64,000 nucleotides of DNA from Bog-756 sp963812885 (GCA_963812885.1 CAWEWZ010000003.1:1-64000); one strand, 5' to 3'. Shown: positions 1 through 8,066, numbered from the stretch's first letter. Program-made: numbers and translations. The notes: generated from the sequence alone by a model not told the origin.

Positions 1-256
1 CCCCACACCCGACACAACGGCACGACGACACGACGGCACGCCGGCGGGCACGGAGGCGGGGCACCGGACGCCAGGGCAGCACGGAAGCCGGGCGACGGGG
101 CCGGCGGCGCCACCGGAAACGGGGAGGGCAGGGCGGCGAGGGAGGGGGGCTTGAGGACGGTTCTTCGGGGCGGATATGCCCTGCCCGTGTAACGGCACAT
201 TCGGGGCATGACCGTCGGTGAGGAATTGTGGGTGAACCATCGGCAATACTGACCAA
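1..256. other. No gene recognised
   Basis: The first 256 bases are very GC-rich and purine-skewed, with short direct repeats such as ACGACGGCACG near the start and G-runs around 120-150. I see no convincing reading frame with actinobacterial codon bias and no RNA gene. Upstream signals for the lipoprotein gene at 257 would lie here, but I cannot assign a promoter. Confidence 0.5.
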
Positions 257-808
257 ATGATCATCCGGCATAGGCTGCGGGTCGCTAGTCCCCTCCTGTG
301 TGTTGTCGTGATGCTGACCGCTTGTAGCTCTCCGACCCCGTTGGCAACGCAGCAGATCGCTTCCCCGCGTTCTGCCTGTTCTCTCCTAACCGCCGGGGAG
401 GCACGGGCGGCGGTGGGCGGAACCGTCCAAACGGCGAGCCAGTGCGCGTCCTTGCTGCCGAGCAACCAGAGCACGTCACTTTACGTGTTCAGCGGCCCAG
501 GAGGTCGGCAGTTGCGGATTGACGTCGCCTGGGGCAAGCGGCAAGTCACAACCTTCACGGTCGCCCACAGCGGTCATGCACGGAATCTGACACAGGGTGG
601 TGGGTACGTCCCACCGCCGCAGTACGCCAAGGTGACGGTCTCGGGCGTTCCTGCGTATTGGCGAGTCAGTCCGTCACCGATCGCTGGTAATCCAAGCGCT
701 CGTTCTATCAGCGCACTTGCCAATGGCTATGTCGTGATCCTCACGTCGGGGGGACTGACCCAGTCTCAGGATGAGAGTGCCCTGGAGTCGATCATCAGTC
801 ATCTTTGA
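257..808 (+). CDS. Secreted lipoprotein, unknown function
   Basis: This 183-residue protein starts with a basic n-region and a hydrophobic segment ending in LTAC, a typical lipobox. It should therefore be lipid-anchored at Cys23 on the outer face of the membrane. The mature part starts with a Ser/Pro/Thr linker followed by a segment like CSLLTAGEARAAVGG, which resembles actinobacterial DUF3558-type lipoproteins. Two further cysteines may form a disulfide. The family link is only a resemblance, so the function stays unknown. A dispersed repeat begins 14 bases after the stop codon. Confidence 0.7.
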   Translation: MIIRHRLRVASPLLCVVVMLTACSSPTPLATQQIASPRSACSLLTAGEARAAVGGTVQTASQCASLLPSNQSTSLYVFSGPGGRQLRIDVAWGKRQVTTFTVAHSGHARNLTQGGGYVPPPQYAKVTVSGVPAYWRVSPSPIAGNPSARSISALANGYVVILTSGGLTQSQDESALESIISHL

Positions 809-822
809 CTCCTGCCCCGCCC

Positions 823-888
823 TGTCCCCAAACACCGGGTCAGTGGGACAATACGGAACCCTGGGGTGTCCACTCGCAACGATGCCGA
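823..888 (+). repeat. Dispersed intergenic repeat, copy A
   Basis: This copy contains the core CCCCAAACACCGGGTCAG and the tail CCCTGGGGTGTCC, which together form an imperfect inverted repeat (ACACC...GGTGT). Bases 873-888 are identical (16 of 16) to bases 3053-3068 in copy E. It lies between the lipoprotein and DDN genes. Confidence 0.6.
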
Positions 889-941
889 TCGAGTGACATC
901 CGGCATCTGCAAGTGCATGACCACCCAGGTCAGGGCAGACT

Positions 942-1388
942 GTGGCGATGGCGAAGACCTACCAGCTCGGACCTGGCCGTCGAGCGGTCAATGCGCTCAT
1001 GAAGCCGTTGGTTCGCCTCGGCGTCGGCGGTAAGTCGACGTATCTCCTCACTACCACGGGACGTAGAACTAGGCAGCAGAGGACCACACCGGTGATCCTG
1101 GTCGAGGACGATGGTGAACGATGGCTTGTGTCGCCCTATGGAATGGTGGCCTGGGTTCATAACGTGCGGGCCCAGCCAGAGGTGTCTCTTCGCCATGGCA
1201 GGCGAGAGGAGATGCTTCACGCCGAGGAGGTCGACCCAGTTACAGCCGGTCCCGTCCTCCAGCGTTACGTTCGCAGCGCTCGGGTGACCGCCCCATTCTT
1301 CGATGCCAAGGGCGACGGACCGGTAGAGAAGTTCATCGAAGAGGCACCCCGCCATCCGGTGTTCAAGCTCACTACCACCCCTCACTGA
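942..1388 (+). CDS. Deazaflavin (F420)-dependent nitroreductase family protein
   Basis: The 148-residue protein matches the DDN family of small split-barrel F420-binding enzymes. An N-terminal amphipathic segment is followed by LTTTGRRTRQQRTTPV, the family's conserved TxGRxSGxxRxxPV-type stretch, and then by a W-V-HN motif (WVHNVRAQPEV) near residue 70. Members use reduced F420 to reduce quinones or nitro compounds near the membrane; the substrate here cannot be read. GTG 942 and ATG 948 are both usable starts. Length is normal for the family. The gene sits alone between repeats A and B. Confidence 0.85.
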   Translation: MAMAKTYQLGPGRRAVNALMKPLVRLGVGGKSTYLLTTTGRRTRQQRTTPVILVEDDGERWLVSPYGMVAWVHNVRAQPEVSLRHGRREEMLHAEEVDPVTAGPVLQRYVRSARVTAPFFDAKGDGPVEKFIEEAPRHPVFKLTTTPH

Positions 1389-1426
1389 CTGCCCCATACC
1401 ACCGGGTCAGAGGGAATACTCGGAGG
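1386..1426 (+). repeat. Dispersed intergenic repeat, copy B
   Basis: GCCCCATACCACCGGGTCAG followed by AGGGAATACTCGGAGG. It begins at the stop codon of the DDN-like gene and has the same orientation as the other copies. Confidence 0.5.
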
Positions 1427-1460
1427 CCAGTCCGACCGCCGTGTGTGCGACGATCTACTG

Positions 1461-1880
1461 ATGGGCGTCAGCATCACTGGGTACATAGAGGTTCGGTCTG
1501 ATCAAACGAACTCGGATTTCGGCTGGCAACCAGCAATCGACCTGGATGTACTCACTTGGGGGGACGACAAGATCGGGGGTGTGCCTCCGGCACTGTTTGG
1601 CGTCCGCACCAGCACCGAGGTCATGGCGGGCAACGCTCGTATGCGAGGGTTTCCGCACGACGTGTCGGAGGCGGTGCGGACGGCGTATGCACCTGATTCC
1701 AGCAGGTCAGATATCGAGTTCGGCGGTCCTACTTGGCTTGCCTGGAATGAAATCGCTCTGATCGAGTCTGCGCCATTACCTGGGAGCAGAGTTGCCTGGC
1801 AGCGGATTCTGACCGTTCTTTCGCTCCTTGCCGATGTCTATGGAGACGACAACGTGAGACTGATCTTTTGGCTTTGGTGA
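1461..1880 (+). CDS. Hypothetical protein
   Basis: A protein of about 139 residues starting MGVSITGYIEVRSD if ATG 1461 is used; the frame is also open to a GTG at 1443. It is acidic and rich in Trp and aromatic residues, with no signal peptide or membrane segment, and ends in the unusual hydrophobic tail RLIFWLW. It faintly resembles small actinobacterial proteins that begin MG(V/M)xxxGxIEVR, but I cannot name a family. It is flanked by repeats B and C. Confidence 0.55.
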   Translation: MGVSITGYIEVRSDQTNSDFGWQPAIDLDVLTWGDDKIGGVPPALFGVRTSTEVMAGNARMRGFPHDVSEAVRTAYAPDSSRSDIEFGGPTWLAWNEIALIESAPLPGSRVAWQRILTVLSLLADVYGDDNVRLIFWLW

Positions 1881-1890
1881 CCAACGCAAG

Positions 1891-1935
1891 GTGACCCCAA
1901 ACACCGGCTCGGGGTGCGTTACCGACCGGCGTTCG
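1891..1935 (+). repeat. Dispersed intergenic repeat, copy C
   Basis: GTGACCCCAAACACCGGCTC followed at the same spacing as in copies E, K and L by GTTACCGACCGG. It starts 10 bases after the upstream stop codon and sits in the leader of the next gene. Confidence 0.55.
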
Positions 1936-1977
1936 TTGCCCCCGACGACCTGTTGCCACGAATGGTTGACTGGTGCC

Positions 1978-2307
1978 GTGGACTTCGACCTCCGATATCG
2001 TCCTTGGATTCAGCCGAACGGGATGAGCGGGACTCTGCCCCCCGAGGAGTTCCTGAGAGCCGTTGAGCGTGAGCTAGCCACAAGGGGCTACTACCGGTCC
2101 AACTTAGAACTACCAACGGCTTGGGCAACTGTGACCATTACTGATCACCCCCACAACGGAGATACCCAATACCGGGTGCATGCCGAGACGAGAGATAGCG
2201 AGCTGCTGCGGGACTTCGATTCGTTGGAGGAGGCGTTCCGAGGAGCGAATTCGCTGGCTCGTCGACTCATTAAAAAGGCCCGGAAGCAGCAGGAGGGACG
2301 GCAGTAG
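1978..2307 (+). CDS. Hypothetical protein
   Basis: About 109 residues from GTG 1978; ATG 2023 is an alternative, and the frame is open up to 1891 inside repeat C. The product is soluble, with a charged C-terminus (RRLIKKARKQQEGRQ) and a predicted mixed alpha/beta middle. No signal peptide, no membrane segment and no motif I recognise. It stands alone between repeats C and D, which is the usual pattern for this part of the window. The start is uncertain because no good ribosome binding site is visible. Confidence 0.5.
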   Translation: MDFDLRYRPWIQPNGMSGTLPPEEFLRAVERELATRGYYRSNLELPTAWATVTITDHPHNGDTQYRVHAETRDSELLRDFDSLEEAFRGANSLARRLIKKARKQQEGRQ

Positions 2308-2319
2308 ATCGGACTAGCG

Positions 2320-2385
2320 GGTGCCCCCGATCACCGGCTCGGGGGGCACCATCCGAGGGAGACCGATGGAATCCCCGGGCGTCCG
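2320..2385 (+). repeat. Dispersed intergenic repeat, copy D
   Basis: GTGCCCCCGATCACCGGCTC followed by GGGGGGCACC, which gives a GTGCCCCC/GGGGGGCAC inverted repeat. It is a divergent copy of the same family, 12 bases after the preceding stop. Confidence 0.45.
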
Positions 2386-2517
2386 ACCCGCTGTTACTGT
2401 CGACATTCGACAATTGGACAAATCCGGTCAATACTCCGAAAAGCAAACTGACCCGGTTCTTTGTCGAGGATCGAACCGTTCGGTCTTGGTGGTCAGTTGC
2501 GGCGGGAGGAAATGACA

Positions 2518-2907
2518 ATGCCGACGAACAAGCAGATCATCCAGGGCGCATACCAAGCCTTCGCCGAGGGAGACGTACCTAAGGTGCTGGCGTTGATGGA
2601 CGACAAGATCGAGTGGACTGAGGCAGAAGGCTTCCCGCTCAACGGCACTTACGTGGGACCGCAAGCGGTTGTCGATGGAGTATTCATGCGGCTCAGTGAG
2701 ATCGGCGACGACTTCACGGTTACCCCGAACCGATTCGTGGCCGAAGACGACACCGTCGTCGCGACCGGCACCTACTCGTGGAAGCAACGCTCGACGGGCA
2801 AGCCAGCAGAGGTGCAGATGGCGCACGTCTGGACATTTCGTGACGGCAAGATCATCTCGATGCAGCAGCACGTCGATACCCTGAAAGTGCAGGAACGGTC
2901 CGCCTGA
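2518..2907 (+). CDS. SnoaL-like / NTF2-fold protein
   Basis: The 129-residue product is a typical small NTF2-like (SnoaL-like) protein. It opens with a helix carrying YQAFAEGDVPKVLALMDDKIEWTEAEGFP, continues through beta strands with GTYVGPQAVV, and ends with a HVWTFRDGKIISMQQHVDT strand. Members are either small hydrolases/isomerases or binding proteins; no catalytic assignment is possible here. ATG 2518 is chosen because GGGAGGA lies 7-8 bases upstream; ATG 2512 is too close to that site. It is followed by repeat E. Confidence 0.8.
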   Translation: MPTNKQIIQGAYQAFAEGDVPKVLALMDDKIEWTEAEGFPLNGTYVGPQAVVDGVFMRLSEIGDDFTVTPNRFVAEDDTVVATGTYSWKQRSTGKPAEVQMAHVWTFRDGKIISMQQHVDTLKVQERSA

Positions 2908-2956
2908 GCGGTCTTTCCCATCCCTGAACCTTTGCCCCGGTCTCAGTTCGGCTGGC

Positions 2957-3069
2957 TGTCCCCGAACCCCGGGTGCGAGGCATTATCGACCGGGATTTGC
3001 TTGCCCTGCGCTCTAACTGACCTCGACCGGCACATGCGGGCGAGTGCTCGTCCTCGCAACGATGCCGAA
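2957..3069 (+). repeat. Dispersed intergenic repeat, copy E (long form)
   Basis: The long form of the repeat: core TGTCCCCGAACCCCGGGTG, then TTATCGACCGGG, TTGCTTGCCC, CTAACTGACC, CGACCGGCACATGCGGG and finally CTCGCAACGATGCCGA. The last block is identical to the end of copy A. It lies between the SnoaL-like gene and the 3' end of the RCC1 gene on the other strand. Confidence 0.6.
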
Positions 3070-3091
3070 ATCCAGGTCAGCCCCCAGTTAC

Positions 3092-4253
3092 CTACAACCC
3101 CGTGACGGCCACCGGGACCGAAGAGCCGGTGGTGGTCCCGTTGCCAAGCTCGCCGTAGCCGTTATGCCCCCAGCACTTGACCGTCTTCGTGGTGACCAGC
3201 GCACAGGTGAAGTAACCCCCAGCGGAAATAGCGGTCACCCCGCTGAGCCCCTTTACCGCCACCGGGACCGAAGAGGACGAGGTAGTCCCGTTGCCCAGCT
3301 GGCCGGCGAGGTTTTCCCCCCAGCATTTGACCGTCTTCGTGGTGAGCCCTGCACACGTGTGCTGCCCCCCTGCGGCGGAAATAGCGGTCACCCCGCTGAG
3401 CCCCTTTACCGCCGACCGGGACCGAAGAGGACGAGGTGGTCCCGTTGCCAAGCTGGCCGTAGCCGTTGTACCCCCAGCACTTGACCGTCTTCGTGGCGAG
3501 CAGCGCACAGTTGTGCCACCCCCCTGCCGAGATGACGGTCACCCCGCTCAGGCCTTTGACGGCCACCGGGACCGAAGAGTTGGTGGTGGTCCCGTTGCCT
3601 AGCTGGCCCTGGAGGTTATCCCCCCAGCACGTGACCGTCTTCGTGGCGAGCAGCGCACATGTCTGGAAACCCCCGGCGGCGATGGCGGTCACCCCGCTCA
3701 GGCCCTTGACGGCCACTGGGACCGAAGAGCCGGTGGTGGTCCCGTTGCCAAGCTGGCCGTAACCGTTGTACCCCCAGCACTTGACCGTCCCCGTGGTGAG
3801 CCGTACACAGGTGTGATTAGCCCCGGCGGCGATGGCGGTCACCCCGCTCAGGCCTTTGACGGCCTCCGGGACCGAAGAGTTGGTGGTGGTCCCGTTGCCC
3901 AGCTGGCCGTACCAGTTGTACCCCCAGCACTTGACCGTCTTCGTGTTGAGTAGCGCACAATTGTTCTGCTCACCGGCGAAAATAGCGGTCACCCCGCTGA
4001 GCCCTTTTACCGCGACCGGGACCGAAGAGTCGGTGGTGGTCCCGTTGCCCAGCTGGCCGGCGAGGTTTTCCCCCCAGCACCTGACCGTCTTCGTGGTGAG
4101 CAAACCACAAGCGTCGCGACCCCCGGCGGCGATGGCGGTCGCTGTGGCTCCGGTGGCACCGACGGGCTGAACCGTCCCGAAGGCGGCTCCCCCAAGGACG
4201 AAGGCGCCCGCCACACCAATCCCTACGATTACGCGACTGATCTGACTACGCAT
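3092..4253 (-). pseudogene. Secreted RCC1-repeat protein, frameshifted
   Basis: The protein has an N-terminal Sec signal peptide (VIVGIGVAGAFVLGGAAF) and then seven tandem 50-residue RCC1-type repeats. Each reads roughly TAIAAGGxHTCALLTTKTVKCWG, then GQLGNGTTTxSSVPVAVKGLSGV. This should form a secreted seven-bladed beta-propeller. In DNA the repeats are 150-bp direct repeats. Compared with its sister repeats, repeat 5 has one extra base at about 3411-3415 (ACCGCCGACCGGG against ACCGCCACCGGG). This shifts the frame, so one frame covers repeats 1-5 and another repeats 6-7. The last repeat ends early at VTGL. Whether this is decay, slippage or a sequencing error cannot be told. Confidence 0.75.
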
Positions 4254-4382
4254 CGGGCACCCACCTTTTCAAGCCTGGCGGTCTGATCCACCAGGACCAT
4301 GGACGCTATCCCAGGCCGGTAAGGCGATGTCGACCTATTTGGTCTGCGGCACGACATGAGTTCGTCATTCGCCTCGCTGAGT

Positions 4383-4421
4383 ATCCCCGATCCGGATATG
4401 CCTGCCGCCGACCGGCATAAC
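4383..4421 (+). repeat. Weak dispersed repeat-like segment
   Basis: ATCCCCGATCCGG followed by GACCGGCATAAC. It resembles the core and tail of the dispersed repeat but is strongly diverged. It sits in the 200-bp gap between the RCC1 gene start and the GNAT gene stop. Confidence 0.25.
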
Positions 4422-4452
4422 TGAAGTCGCTTCAATACCGCCGGGTGACGGT

Positions 4453-4974
4453 CTACAGCTCGTGTCGGAGCAACCCGTAGATGACGCTGTCGTGCCATTC
4501 CTCGCCTCGGAAGACCTCCTGACGAAGCACGCCCTCACGTCTGAATCCGCAACGCTCCAGGGCCTTCTGCTCGGCCAGGTTGTCGGACCCGGTCCCAGCC
4601 CAGACCCGATGGATCGGACAGGTGGCAAATAAGTGCTCGACGAGCATTCGCTGAGCCGCGGTCCCCACTCCATGTCCCCGATGCTCAGGAAAGAGGAACG
4701 CCCCGATCTCGAAGACACAAGCCCGAGCATTGGGGGGACCATCCTGTCTCCAACTCACCCACCCCATGGCCGTCTCGTCCGGCTGTGCCACAACAAGCAA
4801 CCGGGGGTCGCTGTCCATAAAACCATCCTCCCGCCAGCGACGCCGAAAGCTCTCCGTGGAACGGAAGCCAAACCATAGGAACGGTTTCGAGAAGGTCGGT
4901 TCACTCGAAAATCGGTCAAAATGCTCCAGGTCATGTTCACGGAACGGCAGTAGGTGAAGCTCAGGCTTAGCCAC
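4453..4974 (-). CDS. GNAT family N-acetyltransferase
   Basis: From GTG 4974 the protein has 173 residues with the layout of a RimJ/RimL-type GNAT. An N-terminal LHLLPFREHDLEHF strand-helix leads to the acetyl-CoA pyrophosphate loop PEHRGHGVGTAA and then the C-terminal N-x-A-x-x-x-LxxxGF segment (DNLAEQKALERCGFRREG). GTG 4974 is preceded by GGAAGGG at a good distance; the frame is open further upstream but lacks such a site. The acceptor substrate is unknown. It is transcribed away from repeat F. Confidence 0.85.
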   Translation of the reverse strand: MAKPELHLLPFREHDLEHFDRFSSEPTFSKPFLWFGFRSTESFRRRWREDGFMDSDPRLLVVAQPDETAMGWVSWRQDGPPNARACVFEIGAFLFPEHRGHGVGTAAQRMLVEHLFATCPIHRVWAGTGSDNLAEQKALERCGFRREGVLRQEVFRGEEWHDSVIYGLLRHEL

Positions 4975-5082
4975 AAGGGAACCCTTCCATGAGATTCCAA
5001 AACAGCGCAACGCCGCGCTCCTGGTTCCAGCGTCGCCAGCGCAGACCGACAGCGCCGGCAAACTTCACAGAGGGGTCTCTCG

Positions 5083-5125
5083 GGTGCCCCACACCGGGTC
5101 AGGGGGATACCTGGGGTGTCACAGA
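5083..5125 (+). repeat. Dispersed intergenic repeat, copy F
   Basis: GGTGCCCCACACCGGGTCAG followed by GGGGATACCTGGGGTGTCAC. It forms an imperfect hairpin, ACACC-CAGG with CCTG-GGTGT. Bases 5094-5111 are identical (18 of 18) to 17732-17749 in copy J. It lies between two divergently transcribed genes. Confidence 0.65.
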
Positions 5126-5177
5126 CCTGCAGATCGGGGCTAGGCAGTAGATCAGCCGTTCCGGCAGACTTGGGCCC

Positions 5178-5615
5178 ATGAGTGACACCTTCAAGGCGTG
5201 CACCCTTCCGTGGGGTATCGGGACAGGCGGCCTGACGCTGACACATAGTGACACCGACGTGTCGCCTCAGTGCTCGGTTGAGTTCGGCGCGCTTGTCGTC
5301 CGGCCTGATCCTCCCTATCAGGATCTTTGGGTCAGGGTCGAGTTTGTAGGCGCTGCCTTCGCCTCGGCGAAGCCACACCGAGACGACGAGGAGTTGGTCG
5401 ATGTGACCGGCTACGTCATCGACCCGAGTCCCAAAGGTAACGTCTTCGCTGTCTACGCCGCCCGCGCTCCCGGCCCGGCACATATCCGTGTTCGGGGTCA
5501 GTCCGCAGTGACAAGTCGAATGGACACGACCCTCTTGGGGCTCGTATCGCATGCCGGGCAGCGCAGGCGAAAGGGCACCGTGGTCGAACGCATGGTACAA
5601 ATGGCTCGCTCGTAG
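5178..5615 (+). CDS. Hypothetical protein
   Basis: A 145-residue soluble protein with no signal peptide, containing beta-rich stretches such as CSVEFGALVVRPDPPYQDLWVRVEFVGAAF and a basic C-terminus with SHAGQRRRKGTVVERMVQMARS. I recognise no family. It ends only 15 bases before the next gene, so the two are probably co-transcribed, which is unusual in this stretch of isolated genes. Start ATG 5178 gives a clean N-terminus. Confidence 0.55.
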   Translation: MSDTFKACTLPWGIGTGGLTLTHSDTDVSPQCSVEFGALVVRPDPPYQDLWVRVEFVGAAFASAKPHRDDEELVDVTGYVIDPSPKGNVFAVYAARAPGPAHIRVRGQSAVTSRMDTTLLGLVSHAGQRRRKGTVVERMVQMARS

Positions 5616-5630
5616 ATCGGAGGTTCAGCG

Positions 5631-6518
5631 ATGCGTCAGGTGGGCATCTTCCGAATTGGACTGGTGATGATGATCGGGGCATTTGCCGGCATTGGGACCT
5701 TGACCAGTGCACCTTCGGCATCTGCACGGCCGACGGCATCCGCGCCACCTACGGGCTACTGGGAGGCCGCCTCTGATGGAGGGGTATTCTCATTCGGCAA
5801 CGCACAGTTCTATGGGTCGATGACAGCTCAACCGCTGGACAAACCGATCGTGGGCATGGTGGCGACTCCAGACGGGAAGGGCTACTGGCTCTTCGCTTCC
5901 GACGGCGGAGTCTTCGCGTTCGGAGATGCGACGTTTTTGGGTTCCACCAGCGGTATGCCGCTGAACGTCCCTATCGTTGGGATGGCCGCGACTCCAGACG
6001 GGAAGGGCTACTGGCTCGTAAATTCCGACGGTGGTACATACCAATTCGGCGACGCCGGCTATTTCGGTGGGACCGTCGGAAGGTCATTAAACAAACCGAT
6101 CGTCGGCATAGCTTCCTCTCCTGACGGCCAGGGGTATTGGCTCGTGGCTTCCGACGGAGGAGTGTTCGCATACGGCGACGCGACCTTCAGCGGGTCGATG
6201 GGCGGGCAGCCACTCAACGAGCCCGTCGTTGGCATCGAGACTGACCAGTTGACTGGCGGCTACTGGTTGGTCGCCTCGGACGGAGGGGTCTTCGGTTTCA
6301 AGGCACCGTATTGCTTCAGTTTGGCCTACCTCGACTTCGGCGGATTAGAAATCCCTTGGACGGGGATCGTCGGCTTGGTTCCTGCTGCCCCTGACGGGTA
6401 CTGGATGGTCTCGCCCAACGGAACCATCTGGAGTGTCGCAGCTTGCAGCACCCCCTACTTCGGCAGTATGTCGGGCAAGACACTGAATGCTCCGATTGTG
6501 GGCATGGCATCAAGCTGA
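5631..6518 (+). CDS. Secreted GYW-repeat beta-propeller-like protein
   Basis: The 295-residue protein has a signal peptide (LVMMIGAFAGIGTLTSAPSASA) and then about six repeats of roughly 45 residues. The pattern is VGMAATPDGKGYWLVASDGG, then VFAFGDA, FYGS, and L(N/D)xPI. The regular spacing suggests a beta-propeller or related repeat fold exported to the cell surface. No catalytic domain is attached. A ribosome binding site (GGAGG) lies just before ATG 5631. Three other proteins in this window (32067, 33773 and 59241) use the same repeat, two of them fused to enzyme domains. Confidence 0.8.
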   Translation: MRQVGIFRIGLVMMIGAFAGIGTLTSAPSASARPTASAPPTGYWEAASDGGVFSFGNAQFYGSMTAQPLDKPIVGMVATPDGKGYWLFASDGGVFAFGDATFLGSTSGMPLNVPIVGMAATPDGKGYWLVNSDGGTYQFGDAGYFGGTVGRSLNKPIVGIASSPDGQGYWLVASDGGVFAYGDATFSGSMGGQPLNEPVVGIETDQLTGGYWLVASDGGVFGFKAPYCFSLAYLDFGGLEIPWTGIVGLVPAAPDGYWMVSPNGTIWSVAACSTPYFGSMSGKTLNAPIVGMASS

Positions 6519-6600
6519 AAGAAGACTGTGTGAACCAGTCTGCTGTGGTGTTCTCGACGGGCATCAGAATCGAGCCTGCCACGGAAGTGCCTGGTTGAGT

Positions 6601-6923
6601 GGCACCCAATATCGGTCCGCAAGCCCCCCCTTCCCCTTCCCCTTCCCCTTCCCCTTCCCCTTCCCCTTCCCCTTCTCCGCCCCCTCCCCGTTCGGGTGGC
6701 TGCCCCGCTATCCCGGTGCCGGGCCGGCCTGGCCTCCCGGCCGTTTTGGTGCGCGGCGCTTTTGGCCCGTTCTGTGTGCGCCGCCTTGCTCTCTCCACTG
6801 CCATGGGCACGGGATAGGTGATAAGGGGGTCTGAAACTCCCCACCGTTGGAAAAAAACTGCCGCCACAAGCACCGAGATCCCCGGCCCCCTTTCGTGGTC
6901 GTGCGCCCCCGATATTGGGTGCC
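6601..6923. repeat. 15-bp perfect inverted repeats flanking 293 bp
   Basis: GGCACCCAATATCGG at 6601-6615 is the exact reverse complement of CCGATATTGGGTGCC at 6909-6923. The enclosed segment holds the TTCCCC array and no gene. I see no clear target duplication, so a miniature mobile element is possible but not shown. Confidence 0.6.
6631..6678. repeat. (TTCCCC)n array, about 8 copies
   Basis: About eight uninterrupted TTCCCC units, the last slightly altered. The opposite strand reads GGGGAA repeated, i.e. many G-tracts with short spacers, so it could form G-quadruplexes and could change copy number by slippage. Confidence 0.8.
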
Positions 6924-7202
6924 CCTTCCGGCACGAGTGGGACACCCCTTATCGGAGCAGTCTCCGGCAGTTCCAGTCGGGTCCGATCAGCGCAGAGCCG
7001 GCCGATCCTCCCGAATACCAGTCCGGATCAGGACTGTTCTACCCATGGCCGAGAAGGACCCAACCTCACGGTGAACCTGGAGTCACCCCACCCTGGGCAC
7101 GGCGACCGTGTCATACCGAAGCCGACACCTCCATGACCTCGGACGCCGCTTGGGTTGGAGGAGGCCCACCTGGCCACTCGCAAGTGGGGGCGGTCGGAGT
7201 TG

Positions 7203-7218
7203 CCATATCCTGATATGG
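7203..7218. promoter_or_regulatory. Probable ArsR-type operator
   Basis: CCATATCCTGATATGG is a perfect inverted repeat with 7-base arms and a 2-base centre. It lies 16 bases before the GTG start of the ArsR-family gene. ArsR-type regulators commonly repress their own operon through an AT-rich dyad like this one. The assignment is by position and symmetry only. Confidence 0.5.
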
Positions 7219-7233
7219 GTATATGATGGCTGG

Positions 7234-7569
7234 GTGGCCCGCTCGCCGACGACGACCGATGCATTCAATGCTGTCGCTGAGGTCGGCCGTCGCGCACTAC
7301 TCAATGTTCTCGGCACCGAAGAGGCCACTGTCGGCGACCTCGTAGATCGGTCGGGCATGAGTCAACCCCAGGTCTCGAAGCACCTTGCGGTGCTGAGGGC
7401 TGTTGAGTTGGTGTCCGTCCGAGTTGATGGCCGCCGTCGCTGGTACCGGGTCAATGGACCAGCGTTGCAACCCGTCTTCGATTGGGTTCGCAACTTCGAG
7501 TCGACCTGGAACAACCGACTGGACCGGCTCGACGATGTCCTCGTCGAGCTTCAGCTGAGGGAGCAATAG
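7234..7569 (+). CDS. ArsR/SmtB-family transcriptional regulator
   Basis: From GTG 7234 the protein has 111 residues and is a winged helix-turn-helix of the ArsR family. The helices are DAFNAVAEVGRRALLNVL, the ATVGDLVDRSGMSQPQVSKHLAVLRAVELV recognition region, and the wing VRVDGRRRWYRVN. The metal-binding ELCVC motif of arsenic sensors is absent, as is usual for the subgroup paired with SRPBCC proteins. The next gene starts 2 bases after its stop, forming the common ArsR-SRPBCC (AHSA1) operon. A 16-bp palindrome just upstream is the likely operator. Confidence 0.9.
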   Translation: MARSPTTTDAFNAVAEVGRRALLNVLGTEEATVGDLVDRSGMSQPQVSKHLAVLRAVELVSVRVDGRRRWYRVNGPALQPVFDWVRNFESTWNNRLDRLDDVLVELQLREQ

Positions 7570-7571
7570 AG

Positions 7572-8066
7572 ATGAGCAACTCGATCGGCAATCGCTATGG
7601 ATCTGCCGTCTTCACCCTGCCGTCCGACCAAGAGATCCTGGTCACGCGGGAATTCGAAGCTCCAGCGGAGCTGGTATTCGACGCGTGGACCACGCCCGAC
7701 CTCGTAAAGCGCTGGTGGGCGGGCGATCGGGGTGAAGTGACGGAGGCCCAGATCGATCTACGGATCGGCGGGCGCTGGCGGTGGGTCATGACCGCCAATG
7801 GAGGATTCGAGGTGGCCTTCAGCGGCGAGTACCGGGAGATCGACCGGCCGGACCGCCTGGTGAGGACCGAAGTGTTCGAGATGTTCCCCGATGCGGAAGC
7901 CCTCAGCACGATCACGTTCGAGGAGTCCCAGGGCGTCACGACGTTGAGAATCCTGGGCTGGTATCCGACCAAGGACATCCGCGACGCCGCGGTTGCCTCG
8001 GGAATGGAAGGCGGCCTCCAGACTTCGCTCGACGCGCTCGAAGGGCTCGTTCAGCTCGCGGAATAG
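7572..8066 (+). CDS. SRPBCC / AHSA1-like protein
   Basis: This 164-residue protein has the START/Bet v1-like layout of AHSA1 (activator of Hsp90 ATPase) homologues: REFEAPAELVFDAWTTPDLVKRWWAGDRGE near the N-terminus, then GGRWRWVMTANGGFEVAFSGEYREIDRPDRLVRTEVF, and a C-terminal helix with GMEGGLQTSLDALEGLV. It binds hydrophobic ligands in a cavity in related proteins; the ligand here is unknown. It is translationally close to the ArsR gene and is presumably controlled by it. Confidence 0.88.
   Translation: MSNSIGNRYGSAVFTLPSDQEILVTREFEAPAELVFDAWTTPDLVKRWWAGDRGEVTEAQIDLRIGGRWRWVMTANGGFEVAFSGEYREIDRPDRLVRTEVFEMFPDAEALSTITFEESQGVTTLRILGWYPTKDIRDAAVASGMEGGLQTSLDALEGLVQLAE

Larger units (their letters stand above)
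6519..7202. other. Non-coding stretch with low-complexity DNA
   Basis: Nearly 700 bases without a believable gene. Frames open here translate into low-complexity peptides (Pro-Ser or Glu-Gly repeats) and have no homologous look. The stretch contains a perfect 15-bp inverted repeat pair, a C-rich hexamer array and a further inverted pair, GATAAGGGG (about 6819) with CCCCTTATC (about 6955). Confidence 0.5.

Noticed and set aside
3092..4250. Regular 150-bp direct repeats considered as a CRISPR array
   Set aside because: The unit is 150 bases, in frame and codes for RCC1 repeats; there are no short repeats with unique spacers and no cas genes.
6316..6945. Frames with Glu-Gly or Pro-Ser runs over the TTCCCC array
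   Set aside because: The runs come only from translating the hexamer repeat; there is no ribosome binding site or conserved flank.
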